The notes under the pieces: generated by a model
Databases searched by the model: none
What the model was told of the DNA's origin: nothing
The model's input: the letters and a program-made list of their open reading frames with translations, nothing else
Position numbers and translations under genes: made by a program
From: Corynebacterium kalidii
Lineage (GTDB): Bacteria; Actinomycetota; Actinomycetes; Mycobacteriales; Mycobacteriaceae
Reading direction: 5' to 3'
Assembly: GCF_022869005.1 (NCBI RefSeq)
Contig: NZ_JALIEA010000005.1
Location: 1-64,000, forward strand
DNA length: 64,000 bases
In this document: positions 42,726-51,656 of the stretch, in pieces
How the letters are laid out: each line of letters begins with the position of its first letter
Numbering within the stretch: the stretch's first letter is position 1

Positions 42726-45700
42726 ATGAACTACTCCGAAATGTCTGAAACGTCTGGAACCCCCGGGAACGCGAATCCGTCAGCCGCCGCGCCGGCACCG
42801 ACCACGGCCGCCGGCATGCGCGGCTGGCTGCGGGACTGGGTGCAGTCCACGACCGGTCTGGATGCCGCCGACATCACCGACGACCGGCCCATGGAGGAGT
42901 TCGGGCTGTCCAGCCGTGACGTGGTGGTCCTCTCCGGGCAGCTGGAACGTCTCACCGGGGTGGCCCTCGACGCGACGGTGGCCTACGAGTACAACACCAT
43001 CGCCGCGCTGGCGAGCTTCGTCATGGCCGGTGGCGCGCGTGCGTCCCGCGCCGTGTCCGACGGGCGCCGGGACGGCCGGGACGACGGCGCACAGGGCAGC
43101 GGGCTGAGCCCGCAGGACCGTCAGATCGCGGTCGTCGGCATGTCCGGGCGCTACCCGGGCGCCGACGACGTCGACGGCATGTGGCGCATGTTCGAGCAGG
43201 GCCGCAGCGGCGTCGGCGAGCTCCCCGAGGGCCGGTGGAGCGAGTACGCCGACGACCCCGAGATGTCCCGCCGCATGTCCGAGGCCGTCCTCACCGGCGG
43301 CTACATCGACGACATCGCCTCCTTCGACGCGGAGTTCTTCGGGCTGTCGCCGGTGGAGGCGGCGAACATGGACCCGCAGCAGCGCATCCTGCTGTCCCTG
43401 ACCTGGGAGGCGCTGGAGAACGCCGCCATCCCGGCCAACCGGTTGCGCGGCCGTGACGTGGGGGTGTTCATGGGCACCTCGAACAACGACTACGGCATGC
43501 TCATCACCGCGGACCCGTCCGAGGCACACCCGTACGCCCTGACCGGCAACTCCACCTCGATCATCGCCAACCGCATCTCCTACGCCTTCGACTTCCGCGG
43601 CCCCTCCGTCGCGCTGGACACCGCCTGCTCGTCCTCCCTCGTGGCGATCCACCAGGCGGTGCGCTCACTGCGCGACGGCGACTCCTCCGTCGCGGTCGCC
43701 GGCGGGGTGAACCTGCTGGCGACCCCCTTCGCCACCGTCGCGTTCTCCGAACTCGGGGTCCTGAGCCCCACCGGCGGGATCCGTGCGTTCTCCGAGGACG
43801 CCGACGGCATCGTCCGGTCCGACGGCGCCGGCGTCGTCGTCCTGAAGCGGTTGTCGGACGCCCGACGTGACGGCGACGACGTGCTTGCGGTCATCGCCGG
43901 CTCGGCGGTGAACCAGGACGGCCGTTCCAACGGACTCACCGCACCGAACCCCGAGGCCCAGGCAGCCGTCCTCGAGTCCGCCTACGCCGACGCCGGCATC
44001 GACCCGTCGCGGGTGGACTACGTCGAGGCGCACGGCACCGGCACCATCCTCGGCGACCCGATCGAGGCCGGCGCGCTGGGCCAGGTGCTCGGTGCCGGCC
44101 GCGACGTGGCTTCGCCGCTGCTGCTCGGCTCGGCGAAGACGAACTTCGGGCACACCGAGGCCGCCGCCGGTGTCGCCGGGGTGATCAAGGTCGTCGCGGC
44201 GATGCGCCACGGCGTGCTCCCGCCGACGGTGAACTTCACCGGCCCGAACCCGTACATCGACTTCGACCGCGAGCACCTCGAGGTCGTCGAGGACCCGCGT
44301 GAATGGCCGGAGTACTCCGGTGCGCCGGTCGCCGGTGTCTCCGGGTTCGGCTTCGGTGGCACCAACGCCCACGTCGTCCTTGTCGCCCCCGAGGGGGCCG
44401 CCCCGGCCGAGGAGGCCACCCCGTCTCTGCCGGACGCCTTCGACTGGGCCGGGGTGCAGGAGAGCACCGACGGTGCCGACGGTTCCGCCGGGGGGCGCCC
44501 GCTGCCGCGTCTGCTCCCGGTCTCGGGCCTGCTGCCGTCGCGCCGTCGGACCGCTGCCGCCGACCTGGCGTCGTGGCTGGAAGGAAGGTCCGGACAGGCG
44601 GTGCTCGCCGGGGCCGCCGCGGTGCAGGGCAACCGGAACCACGCCCGGTCCCGCGGCCTGGTCCTGGCACACGACACCGCCGAGGCGGCCGCCGGCCTTG
44701 CCCGGTTGGCCGAGGGCCGCAAGGGCGCCGGGATCAGCGTCGCCGACAGCCCCGAGCGGGAAGGCGCGGTCTGGGTCTACTCCGGGTTCGGCTCGCAGCA
44801 CCGCAAGATGGGCAAGGAGCTCTACACCCTGTCGCCGCTCTTCGCCGCACGGCTCGACGAGGTCGACCGGGTGGTGCGGCAGGAGGCCGGCTACTCCGTG
44901 GTCGAGATGATGCTCGACGACGCACAGACCTTCGGCACCGAGACCGCCCAGGTGGGCATCACCGCCATCCAGATCGCCCTGACCGACCTGATGACCGGCC
45001 TGGGTCTGCGTCCCGCGGCCGTCGTCGGTCAGTCGATGGGTGAGATCGCCGGGGCCTACGCCGCCGGTGGGCTGTCCATGGAGGACGCGGTGACCGTGGC
45101 CTGCCACCGCGCGCGCCTCATGGGCGAGGGCGAGACCCTGCTGCCCGAGGACCGGCAGGGCGCGATGGCCGTGGTGGAACTCGGGGTAGAGGACCTCGTG
45201 GAGTTCCAGAAGGAGCACCCGGAGTTCGCCGCCGTGGAACCGGCGGTGTACGCCGCGCCGGGGATGACCACCGTCGGCGGGCCGGCCCAGCCGGTCGCCG
45301 ACCTCGTCGCCCACCTGGAGGGCGAGGGCAAGTTCGCCCGCATGCTCAAGGTGAAGGGTGCCGGGCACACCAGCATGCTCGACCCGATCCTCGGTGAACT
45401 CCACGCCGAGATCAGCGGGATCACCCCTCTGCCGATCCACACGCCGGTCTACAGCAGCGTCGACCGTGGCGTCACGTACCGTCCGGGCGCGGTGGTGCAC
45501 GACGCCGACTACTTCCTGCGGTGCACCCGGCACCCGGTGTGGCTGTCGGACGCCACCGGCACGCTCTTCGACGAGGGCTTCCGCACCTTCGTGGAGTTCT
45601 CCCCGAACCCGGTTGCGCTCATGCCGATGATGAACACCGCCTTCGCCCACGACGCCGGTGAGTCGAGCCTGATGTACCTGCTCAAGCGCAAGGAGCCGAG

Positions 45701-47786
45701 CATCGACACGCTCCTGGCCACCGTGGGTGAGCTGTACGTCCGTGGCGCCGACGTGGACTTCCGCCGGCTCAACGCCGTCGACGGCCGCCCGGCGCTGCCC
45801 GGTCGCGCGGTGGCGGGCATCCCCGGGGTGCACTGGAACCTGCAGCGGTACTGGACCGCCGCACGCCCCGGCGGCGGATCGGTCCGTGGCCTCCCGGGGC
45901 GCCGGGTGGCGTTGCCGGACGGCCGGACGGCGTTCGCCGTCTCCGCGGCGGAGGTACCCAGCGTCGACGCCGTCGCCGAGGCGGCTGCGCGCGCGGTCGT
46001 CCCGGACGCGGTCCTCGCCGCGGTGGAGACCCACGGCACCCTGCCGACCGACGGTGAGGTGACCACGCTGGTCACCCGCACCCTCGGCGGACTGAGCGTG
46101 CACGTCCACGCCATGGACGGCGACCGGGGCGAGTCCCGCCTGGCGGGCGAGGCTTTCGCCGCGTCGCCGACCACCGGGGCCGCCGCCGCTGAGTCCCGCG
46201 CGGTGCAGGAGGCACAGGAAGGGCAGGCCGCCGGCGACGCAGCGGCCCAGGTGGCCCAGGCGGGGCAGGCCGGGCAGGCCGGGCAGCAGCCCGGACGCAA
46301 TGCTCTGCCGTCGGTGGACACCGACGCCGAGCGGTGGGACCCGGAGTCGGGGGAGACCGTGGCCGACCGGCTGCGCAGCATCGTCTCCGAGTCCATGGGC
46401 TACGACATCGACGACCTGCCCGGTGAGCTGCCGCTGATCGACCTTGGCCTGGACTCGTTGATGGGCATGCGCATCAAGAACCGGGTGGAGTACGACTTCG
46501 CCCTGCCCCCGCTGAACGTGCAGGCACTGCGCGACGGTTCTGTGGACGAGGTCATCGCGTTGGTCGAGCAGATGGTGCACGAGCAGCAGGACGGGGAAGC
46601 CGCCGACGCCGGCGCCGCTGCGGAACCTGCCGCCGCCGACTCGACGTCGCGTCCGGAGCGCACCGGCGAGACCGCCGGTGCCGGTGAGGGCGTCGGTGTG
46701 GCGCCGCGCGACGCCTCGGAACGTATGGTCTTCGGCACCTGGGCCTCGCTCACCGGTGTGGCCCCGGCCGGGGTGACCAGCACCCTGGCACCGGTCGACG
46801 GCCCCACCGCCGCCGCCGTCGCCGCCCGGCTGAGCGAACGCTCCGGGGCGGAGATCACCCCGGAGCAGGTCAGCGCGGCCCGGACCCTGGAACCGTTGGC
46901 GAACCTGGTCCGTGACGTCTTCGAGACCTCCGTCGACGGGAACATCCGGGTCCTGAGGGCCCGTCCCGAGGGCTCGGAGAGCCCCGCGGTGTTCCTCTTC
47001 CACCCCGCCGGTGGTTCCAGCGTGGTCTACGAGCCGTTGACCCGCCGGCTGCCCGCTGACGTCCCCGTCTACGGCGTCGAGCGGCTGGAAGGCTCCCTCG
47101 ACGAGCGGGCGGACGCCTACGTCGCCGACATCACCGCGCTGGCGGAGGGCCGACCCGTGGTCCTGGGCGGCTGGAGCTTCGGCGGTGCACTGGCCTTCGA
47201 GGTCGCCCACCGGCTGGAGACCTCGGGCGAGGTGACCGTGGGACACCTGGAACTGCTCGACCTGGTGCGTCCAACGACCCCGGCGCCGGACACCACGGAG
47301 GAGATGCACGCACGGTGGGACCGCTACTCCGCCTTCGCGAAGAAGACCTACGGCATCGACATGCCGGTGCCCCACGACCTGCTCGACAGCCAGGGTGAGG
47401 AGGCGCTCATCGGGATGATGACGATGTTCCTGCAGAACACCGACGCCTCCTCCCACGGCCTGGCCGCCGGGGTGCTGGAGCACCAGCGGGCCAGCTTCGT
47501 CGACACCCGGATCCTCAACACGCTGGACTTCGAACGGTGGTCGCAGGTGACCGCACCGGTGACCCTCTTCAAGTCGGAGGGCATGCACGACGGCGCGATC
47601 GAACTGGAGCCGTCCTTCGCCGACATCCCCGCCGACGGCGGGTGGGACGGTGTCGTCGACGACCTGGAGCTCGTCCAGCTCGCCGGCGACCACCTGGCCG
47701 TCCCGGACGAACCGGCCATCGGCATCGTCGGTGCCCGGATCACCGAGCACCTGCGCGACCTCTCCGAGCGGAACCGGGTGCGATAG
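42726..47786 (+). CDS. pks13: Polyketide synthase Pks13 (mycolate condensase)
   Basis: It condenses the activated meroacyl chain with the carboxylated alpha chain to make mycolic beta-ketoester. Order in 1686 residues: N-terminal acyl-carrier domain (phosphopantetheine Ser63 in GLSSRDVV), ketosynthase with Cys301 in DTACSSSL, EAHGTGT and GHTEAAAG, acyltransferase with Ser near residue 770 in VVGQSMGEIAG, second carrier domain with Ser near 1244 in LGLDSLMGMR, and C-terminal thioesterase with Ser near 1483 in GGWSFGGAL. Between the AT and second carrier domain is a Gln/Ala/Gly-rich stretch (about residues 1155-1190) with QAGQAGQ repeats. The start could also be ATG 42741, since AAGG lies right against 42726. 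Adjacent accD and fadD32 supply its substrates. Confidence 0.97.
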   Translation: MNYSEMSETSGTPGNANPSAAAPAPTTAAGMRGWLRDWVQSTTGLDAADITDDRPMEEFGLSSRDVVVLSGQLERLTGVALDATVAYEYNTIAALASFVMAGGARASRAVSDGRRDGRDDGAQGSGLSPQDRQIAVVGMSGRYPGADDVDGMWRMFEQGRSGVGELPEGRWSEYADDPEMSRRMSEAVLTGGYIDDIASFDAEFFGLSPVEAANMDPQQRILLSLTWEALENAAIPANRLRGRDVGVFMGTSNNDYGMLITADPSEAHPYALTGNSTSIIANRISYAFDFRGPSVALDTACSSSLVAIHQAVRSLRDGDSSVAVAGGVNLLATPFATVAFSELGVLSPTGGIRAFSEDADGIVRSDGAGVVVLKRLSDARRDGDDVLAVIAGSAVNQDGRSNGLTAPNPEAQAAVLESAYADAGIDPSRVDYVEAHGTGTILGDPIEAGALGQVLGAGRDVASPLLLGSAKTNFGHTEAAAGVAGVIKVVAAMRHGVLPPTVNFTGPNPYIDFDREHLEVVEDPREWPEYSGAPVAGVSGFGFGGTNAHVVLVAPEGAAPAEEATPSLPDAFDWAGVQESTDGADGSAGGRPLPRLLPVSGLLPSRRRTAAADLASWLEGRSGQAVLAGAAAVQGNRNHARSRGLVLAHDTAEAAAGLARLAEGRKGAGISVADSPEREGAVWVYSGFGSQHRKMGKELYTLSPLFAARLDEVDRVVRQEAGYSVVEMMLDDAQTFGTETAQVGITAIQIALTDLMTGLGLRPAAVVGQSMGEIAGAYAAGGLSMEDAVTVACHRARLMGEGETLLPEDRQGAMAVVELGVEDLVEFQKEHPEFAAVEPAVYAAPGMTTVGGPAQPVADLVAHLEGEGKFARMLKVKGAGHTSMLDPILGELHAEISGITPLPIHTPVYSSVDRGVTYRPGAVVHDADYFLRCTRHPVWLSDATGTLFDEGFRTFVEFSPNPVALMPMMNTAFAHDAGESSLMYLLKRKEPSIDTLLATVGELYVRGADVDFRRLNAVDGRPALPGRAVAGIPGVHWNLQRYWTAARPGGGSVRGLPGRRVALPDGRTAFAVSAAEVPSVDAVAEAAARAVVPDAVLAAVETHGTLPTDGEVTTLVTRTLGGLSVHVHAMDGDRGESRLAGEAFAASPTTGAAAAESRAVQEAQEGQAAGDAAAQVAQAGQAGQAGQQPGRNALPSVDTDAERWDPESGETVADRLRSIVSESMGYDIDDLPGELPLIDLGLDSLMGMRIKNRVEYDFALPPLNVQALRDGSVDEVIALVEQMVHEQQDGEAADAGAAAEPAAADSTSRPERTGETAGAGEGVGVAPRDASERMVFGTWASLTGVAPAGVTSTLAPVDGPTAAAVAARLSERSGAEITPEQVSAARTLEPLANLVRDVFETSVDGNIRVLRARPEGSESPAVFLFHPAGGSSVVYEPLTRRLPADVPVYGVERLEGSLDERADAYVADITALAEGRPVVLGGWSFGGALAFEVAHRLETSGEVTVGHLELLDLVRPTTPAPDTTEEMHARWDRYSAFAKKTYGIDMPVPHDLLDSQGEEALIGMMTMFLQNTDASSHGLAAGVLEHQRASFVDTRILNTLDFERWSQVTAPVTLFKSEGMHDGAIELEPSFADIPADGGWDGVVDDLELVQLAGDHLAVPDEPAIGIVGARITEHLRDLSERNRVR

Positions 47787-47796
47787 CGTGGGACCC

Positions 47797-49413
47797 ATGA
47801 CAGGAACACCGGAACACCCCTGGTTCGGCGACGAGACCGCCGCCGCGGAACGCACCGCCCCCGGTACAGGACGGTCCACCGCCGAGAAACTGGAGGACCT
47901 GCACTCCAGGCTGGAGGAGGCCCAGGACCCGGGCAGCGAACGCGCCCGGCAGAAACGTGACGAGGAAGGCCGGACCACCCCGCGCCAGCGCATCGACGCG
48001 CTGCTGGACGAGGGGTCGTTCACCGAGATCGGCGCCCTCGGACGCACCCCCGGCACTCCGGACGCCCCCTACGGCGACGGCGTGGTGACCGGCTACGGCC
48101 GTGTCGACGGGCGCCCCGTCGCCATCTACGCCCACGACAAGACCGTGTACGGCGGTTCGGTCGGCGAGACCTTCGGCAAGAAGGTCTGCGAGGTCATGGA
48201 CATGGCCACCCGGATCGGCTGCCCGGTCATCGGCATCAACGACTCCGGCGGCGCCCGCATCCAGGACGCGGTGATGTCGCTGGCGATGTACTCGGAGATC
48301 TCCCGGCGCCAGCTGCCGTTGTCGGGGCAGTCGCCGCAGATCTCCGTCCTGCTGGGTAACTGCGCCGGTGGCGCGGTATACGCCCCGGCGACGACGGACT
48401 TCCTGGTGGCCGTAGAGGAGCAGACGACGATGTTCGTCACCGGCCCCCAGATCATCGAGTCCGTCACCGGCGAGAAGATCAGCATGCAGGACCTCGGTGG
48501 CGCCCGGGTCCAGGCCGCCAACGGCAACATCAGTTACGTCGGTGCCGACGAGGACGACGCCTTCAGCTACGTCCGCGAGCTCCTCGCGCACCTGCCGAGC
48601 AGCGCGTTTGAGCCCACGCCCCACGTCCCGGCACCGCCGGACGCCCTGGACGACCGGGACGCCGAACTCGTGGGCCTGATCCCGGACGACCCGAACTCCG
48701 GGTACGACATGATGGACGTGCTCACCCGCATCTTCGACGACGAGGACGTCCTGGAGGTCCAGCCGGACTACGGCCAGAACGTGATCACCGCCTTCGCCCG
48801 TATCGACGGACGTTCCGTCGGAGTCGTCGCCAACCAGCCGATGTCGCTGGCCGGGTGTCTCGACGCCGAGGCCGCCGACAAGGCGTCCCGGTTCATCCGG
48901 ATCTGCGACGCCTACAACGTCCCGCTGGTCTTCGTGGTGGACACACCCGGCTACCTGCCGGGCGCGGAACAGGAGAAGCTGGGGCTGATCCACCGCGGTG
49001 CCCGGCTGGGCTTCGCGATGGTGGAGGCGACGGTGCCGAAGATGACCGTGGTGGTGCGCAAGGCGTTCGGCGGCGGGTACGCGGTGATGGGGTCGAAGAA
49101 CCTCGGTGCGGACGTGAACCTGGCGTGGCCGACCGCGCAGATCGCCGTGATGGGTGCCGAAGGCGCCGCGGTGATGATCCAGGGCCGTCAGCTCGCGGCT
49201 CTGCCGGAGGAGCAGCGACCGGCCGCGAAGAAGATGTTCATGGACTTCTACAACGCGAACATGACCAGCCCGTACGTCGCCGCGGAGCGCGGCTACGTCG
49301 ACGAGATCATCGACCCCTCGCAGACTCGCCTGCGGCTGCGTCAGTCCCTGCGGCTGCTGCGGGACAAGCGGGTGCTGGAGCCGGAGAAGAAGCACACCAT
49401 CATGCCGATGTGA
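47797..49413 (+). CDS. accD3: Acyl-CoA carboxylase beta subunit (AccD, mycolate pathway)
   Basis: This carboxyltransferase (538 residues) supplies the 2-carboxyacyl-CoA for Pks13. It matches AccD4 of M. tuberculosis and AccD3 of C. glutamicum by position. It has an N-terminal charged helix with LEDLHSRLEEAQ, RIDALLDEGSFTEIG, biotin-site GINDSGGARIQDAV, GNCAGGAVYAPA, and C-terminal VDTPGYLPGAEQE with RKAFGGGYAVMGSK. It needs the biotin subunit AccA/BC, encoded elsewhere. The ATG lies 10 nt after the pks13 stop codon, and a TAGCGT -10 element (47784-47789) overlaps that stop codon with 7 nt to the ATG, so it may have its own leaderless transcript too. Confidence 0.96.
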   Translation: MTGTPEHPWFGDETAAAERTAPGTGRSTAEKLEDLHSRLEEAQDPGSERARQKRDEEGRTTPRQRIDALLDEGSFTEIGALGRTPGTPDAPYGDGVVTGYGRVDGRPVAIYAHDKTVYGGSVGETFGKKVCEVMDMATRIGCPVIGINDSGGARIQDAVMSLAMYSEISRRQLPLSGQSPQISVLLGNCAGGAVYAPATTDFLVAVEEQTTMFVTGPQIIESVTGEKISMQDLGGARVQAANGNISYVGADEDDAFSYVRELLAHLPSSAFEPTPHVPAPPDALDDRDAELVGLIPDDPNSGYDMMDVLTRIFDDEDVLEVQPDYGQNVITAFARIDGRSVGVVANQPMSLAGCLDAEAADKASRFIRICDAYNVPLVFVVDTPGYLPGAEQEKLGLIHRGARLGFAMVEATVPKMTVVVRKAFGGGYAVMGSKNLGADVNLAWPTAQIAVMGAEGAAVMIQGRQLAALPEEQRPAAKKMFMDFYNANMTSPYVAAERGYVDEIIDPSQTRLRLRQSLRLLRDKRVLEPEKKHTIMPM

Positions 49414-49447
49414 GTGGCCCCGCCGCCCACCCGCACCGCGCGCACGG

Positions 49448-49482
49448 GAAGACCCCGGACAGTTGCACTGTCCGGGGTCTTC
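49448..49482. terminator. Strong bidirectional hairpin terminator
   Basis: A perfect 15-bp stem (49448-49462 with 49468-49482) with a 5-nt loop closes the mycolate block after accD3 and also serves the convergent DUF6114 gene. Confidence 0.85.
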
Positions 49483-49527
49483 GTCCGTCTGGGCCGCGTC
49501 GTGGGGACGACGGGCGGGGACGACGGG

Positions 49528-50958
49528 TCAGTTCTCGTGCCAGGGGCCGATGTTCTTGTGGGGGTAGTCCATGTGGTCGGCCATGACGTGGTAGGTCTCG
49601 AGGCGGACGTCGAGCACCCGGGTCTTGCCGGACAGCAGGTCGGGCAGGCCCAGTCCGATCTTCGACAGCTCCTTGGCGATGTCGTCCGGGGCCCAGTCGG
49701 CGTTGATGGTGACCGGGATCATCGTGTCCACGCCGAGCAGCTCCAGGGTCATCGTCAGTTCCTGGACGAAGATATGGAAGTTCCCGGTGAGGGTACTGGT
49801 CGCGCCCTCGGTGTCGTCGAGCAGGTCGGTGCCCAGCGAGTTGGGGAACTGCACCCGGAGGTTCTCCATGACCGCCTGGTCCGCGTCGATACGCAGGGCC
49901 TTCTTCGGCCCTTGCAGCGTGTCGAGGGTGACGTAGGACAGCTTCATGCCCGGCGTCATCTTCGCGGTGTCGGTCTTGATGGTGAACGTCCCGCCGTAGG
50001 GCGGCTGCATCGTCGACACGGGCGCCGGCGGGGCCACGTTCAGCCCCGGGATCTCCACGCCGAGCTTCTCCAGGGAGTTGTCCAGGTCCTCCTGGAGCCG
50101 GTTGCCGTCGGGCATCCGGAACTCGGGGAGGTTCAGGTCGGGGGCCTCGGGCAGCGGGGGCAGGCTCGGCAGCCGGGGGCTGTTGTCCCCCGGGGTGCCG
50201 TCCGTCCCGCCGTCGCCGGTCCCGTTGCCGTCGCCGTTGCCCTGCCCGGGGATCGGGAGCTCCGGGAGTTGAAACTCGGGCAGACCGGGGATCTGGGCGC
50301 GTGCCTCGGGCGTCTGGACGCCCACACCGACGGCCACGGCGGCGAGGACGGCGATGACCGACTTCGCACCAGCACCAGCACCAGCGGCGGTGCCGGCCGT
50401 GCCGTTCCCGCCGCCCTTACCGGACTTCTTCGCCGCCTTCTTCGCGGCCTTCTCCGTCTTCGCGTCCTCCCGGGACTGCGGGTCCCAGGCGAGTGCGAGG
50501 GCACCGCCGATGAGACCGAGGATCAGGCCGATCCCGAAGCCGCCGAAGTTGGACTGCCACAGTGCCAGGATCGACAGGATCAGTGCGGCGACACCGGCCA
50601 GGATCCGTCCTTCACCGCGGAACCAGCACATCAGGCCACAGGTGATCAGCAGGATGCCGATGACCAGGGTGGAGACCCCGCCCATGGTGGAGATCTGGAT
50701 CTGGATGTTCGAGATCTCGAAGGACAGGTAGGCCGGGGCCATGATCACGATGCCGGCGAGCATCATCAGCAGGCCCGCGCCGAAAGGACGTTCCTTGCGC
50801 CAGGTGCTGAACCGTCGGTTCTGCTTCTCGAGCTTCTCTGAACGGGGCTCGGTGGTGCCGGACGCTTCCGTGGTCTCCACCGTCTCGGTCGACGTCGTGT
50901 CGTCGGAGACACCCCCGGCCCCGTTCACACCCGGGGGTGTGGTGGAGTCGTCGGACAT
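49528..50958 (-). CDS. DUF6114 domain membrane protein with long extracellular extension
   Basis: This 476-residue protein has an acidic Thr/Glu/Ser-rich cytoplasmic start (1-60), then four membrane segments (FGAGLLMMLAGIVIMAPAYL; VSTLVIGILLITCGLMCW; ILAGVAALILSILALW; GFGIGLILGLIGGALALAW), the DUF6114 pattern. A Lys/Ala-rich linker (AAKKAAKKSGKGG) and a fifth hydrophobic segment (SVIAVLAAVAVGVGV) follow. Then come a Pro/Gly/Asn-rich stretch and a C-terminal beta-rich domain (about residues 320-476) with LDTLQGPKKALRIDAD and FHIFVQELTMTLELL. Streptomyces DUF6114 proteins are much shorter as I recall. It overlaps its DUF6230 partner gene by one base (TGATG). The function is unknown. Confidence 0.7.
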   Translation of the reverse strand: MSDDSTTPPGVNGAGGVSDDTTSTETVETTEASGTTEPRSEKLEKQNRRFSTWRKERPFGAGLLMMLAGIVIMAPAYLSFEISNIQIQISTMGGVSTLVIGILLITCGLMCWFRGEGRILAGVAALILSILALWQSNFGGFGIGLILGLIGGALALAWDPQSREDAKTEKAAKKAAKKSGKGGGNGTAGTAAGAGAGAKSVIAVLAAVAVGVGVQTPEARAQIPGLPEFQLPELPIPGQGNGDGNGTGDGGTDGTPGDNSPRLPSLPPLPEAPDLNLPEFRMPDGNRLQEDLDNSLEKLGVEIPGLNVAPPAPVSTMQPPYGGTFTIKTDTAKMTPGMKLSYVTLDTLQGPKKALRIDADQAVMENLRVQFPNSLGTDLLDDTEGATSTLTGNFHIFVQELTMTLELLGVDTMIPVTINADWAPDDIAKELSKIGLGLPDLLSGKTRVLDVRLETYHVMADHMDYPHKNIGPWHEN

Positions 50959-51527
50959 CAGCACTCAGCCTTGTCTGCGTCGACGATCCCCACCTTGGAG
51001 CCGGCGGCGGTCAGCTTGTCGGCGGCGATGGAGGTGGCCTTGATGACCTGGTCCTTCGCGTTGAGGCCGTCGGCGTGCAGGCCCCACGAGCCGGCCGGTG
51101 CCTCGTCGTCGAGCTGGCTGGCGTCGACACCGATCTGGGCGTTGGACAGGCTCAGGCCACCGACGAGCCCCGGGGAACCGAGGACGAGGTGTTCGGCCGT
51201 GGTGTTCTCGCCGGGAACGAGCATCTGGAAGCGCTTCTCGCCGAGGCCGGGGAGGTTCAGCGGTGCGGTCATGCACATGTCGGTGATGGTGGCGTCCTCG
51301 AAGATCAGGCGGGCGACACCGGTGTCGCCGTCATGCTGGCTGTCGACACCGCCGAAGATCGAGACGCCGGTGGCGTCGAGACCGCTGACCTCCTGGTTGA
51401 AGACAGTGTTGGACAGGGCCAGGTTGGCGGACAGGCCTCCCTGGGCCATGGCCACGCCCACTCCGGCCGTGGCCAGGAGTCCGACCGCCATGACCCCGGC
51501 GAACCGCTTTCCCTTGGTGTGTCCCAT
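50958..51527 (-). CDS. DUF6230 family secreted protein
   Basis: This 189-residue protein has a membrane segment at the start (FAGVMAVGLLATAGVGVAMA) that is a signal peptide or anchor. A beta-rich extracellular part follows with ANLALSNTVFNQEVSGLDATG, LIFEDATITDMCMTAPLN and two late cysteines (about 105 and the last residue). It is of the actinobacterial DUF6230 group, which earlier annotations mis-named cholesterol esterase. No catalytic motif is visible. GGAGG lies 4 nt before the ATG, and a TATATA element near 51578 on the minus strand is a probable -10. It is coupled to the DUF6114 gene. Confidence 0.75.
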   Translation of the reverse strand: MGHTKGKRFAGVMAVGLLATAGVGVAMAQGGLSANLALSNTVFNQEVSGLDATGVSIFGGVDSQHDGDTGVARLIFEDATITDMCMTAPLNLPGLGEKRFQMLVPGENTTAEHLVLGSPGLVGGLSLSNAQIGVDASQLDDEAPAGSWGLHADGLNAKDQVIKATSIAADKLTAAGSKVGIVDADKAEC

Positions 51528-51656
51528 GTTCGTTCCTCCGTAGATGAGGGACGCTGTCCGCGGACCCTCGGTTGGTATATATGAAGCCGACTGCCGAACA
51601 TCGTAACGCCGTCGTACTTGTTTCTGTGAAGAATTCGTAAATTGTAGTGGGGTGTG

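Noticed and set aside
43665..48056. Very long minus-strand open frame (over 1400 codons) opposite pks13 and accD3
   Set aside because: It mirrors the codon periodicity of the real genes in GC-rich DNA, has biased His/Arg/Gly/Val composition and matches no family.
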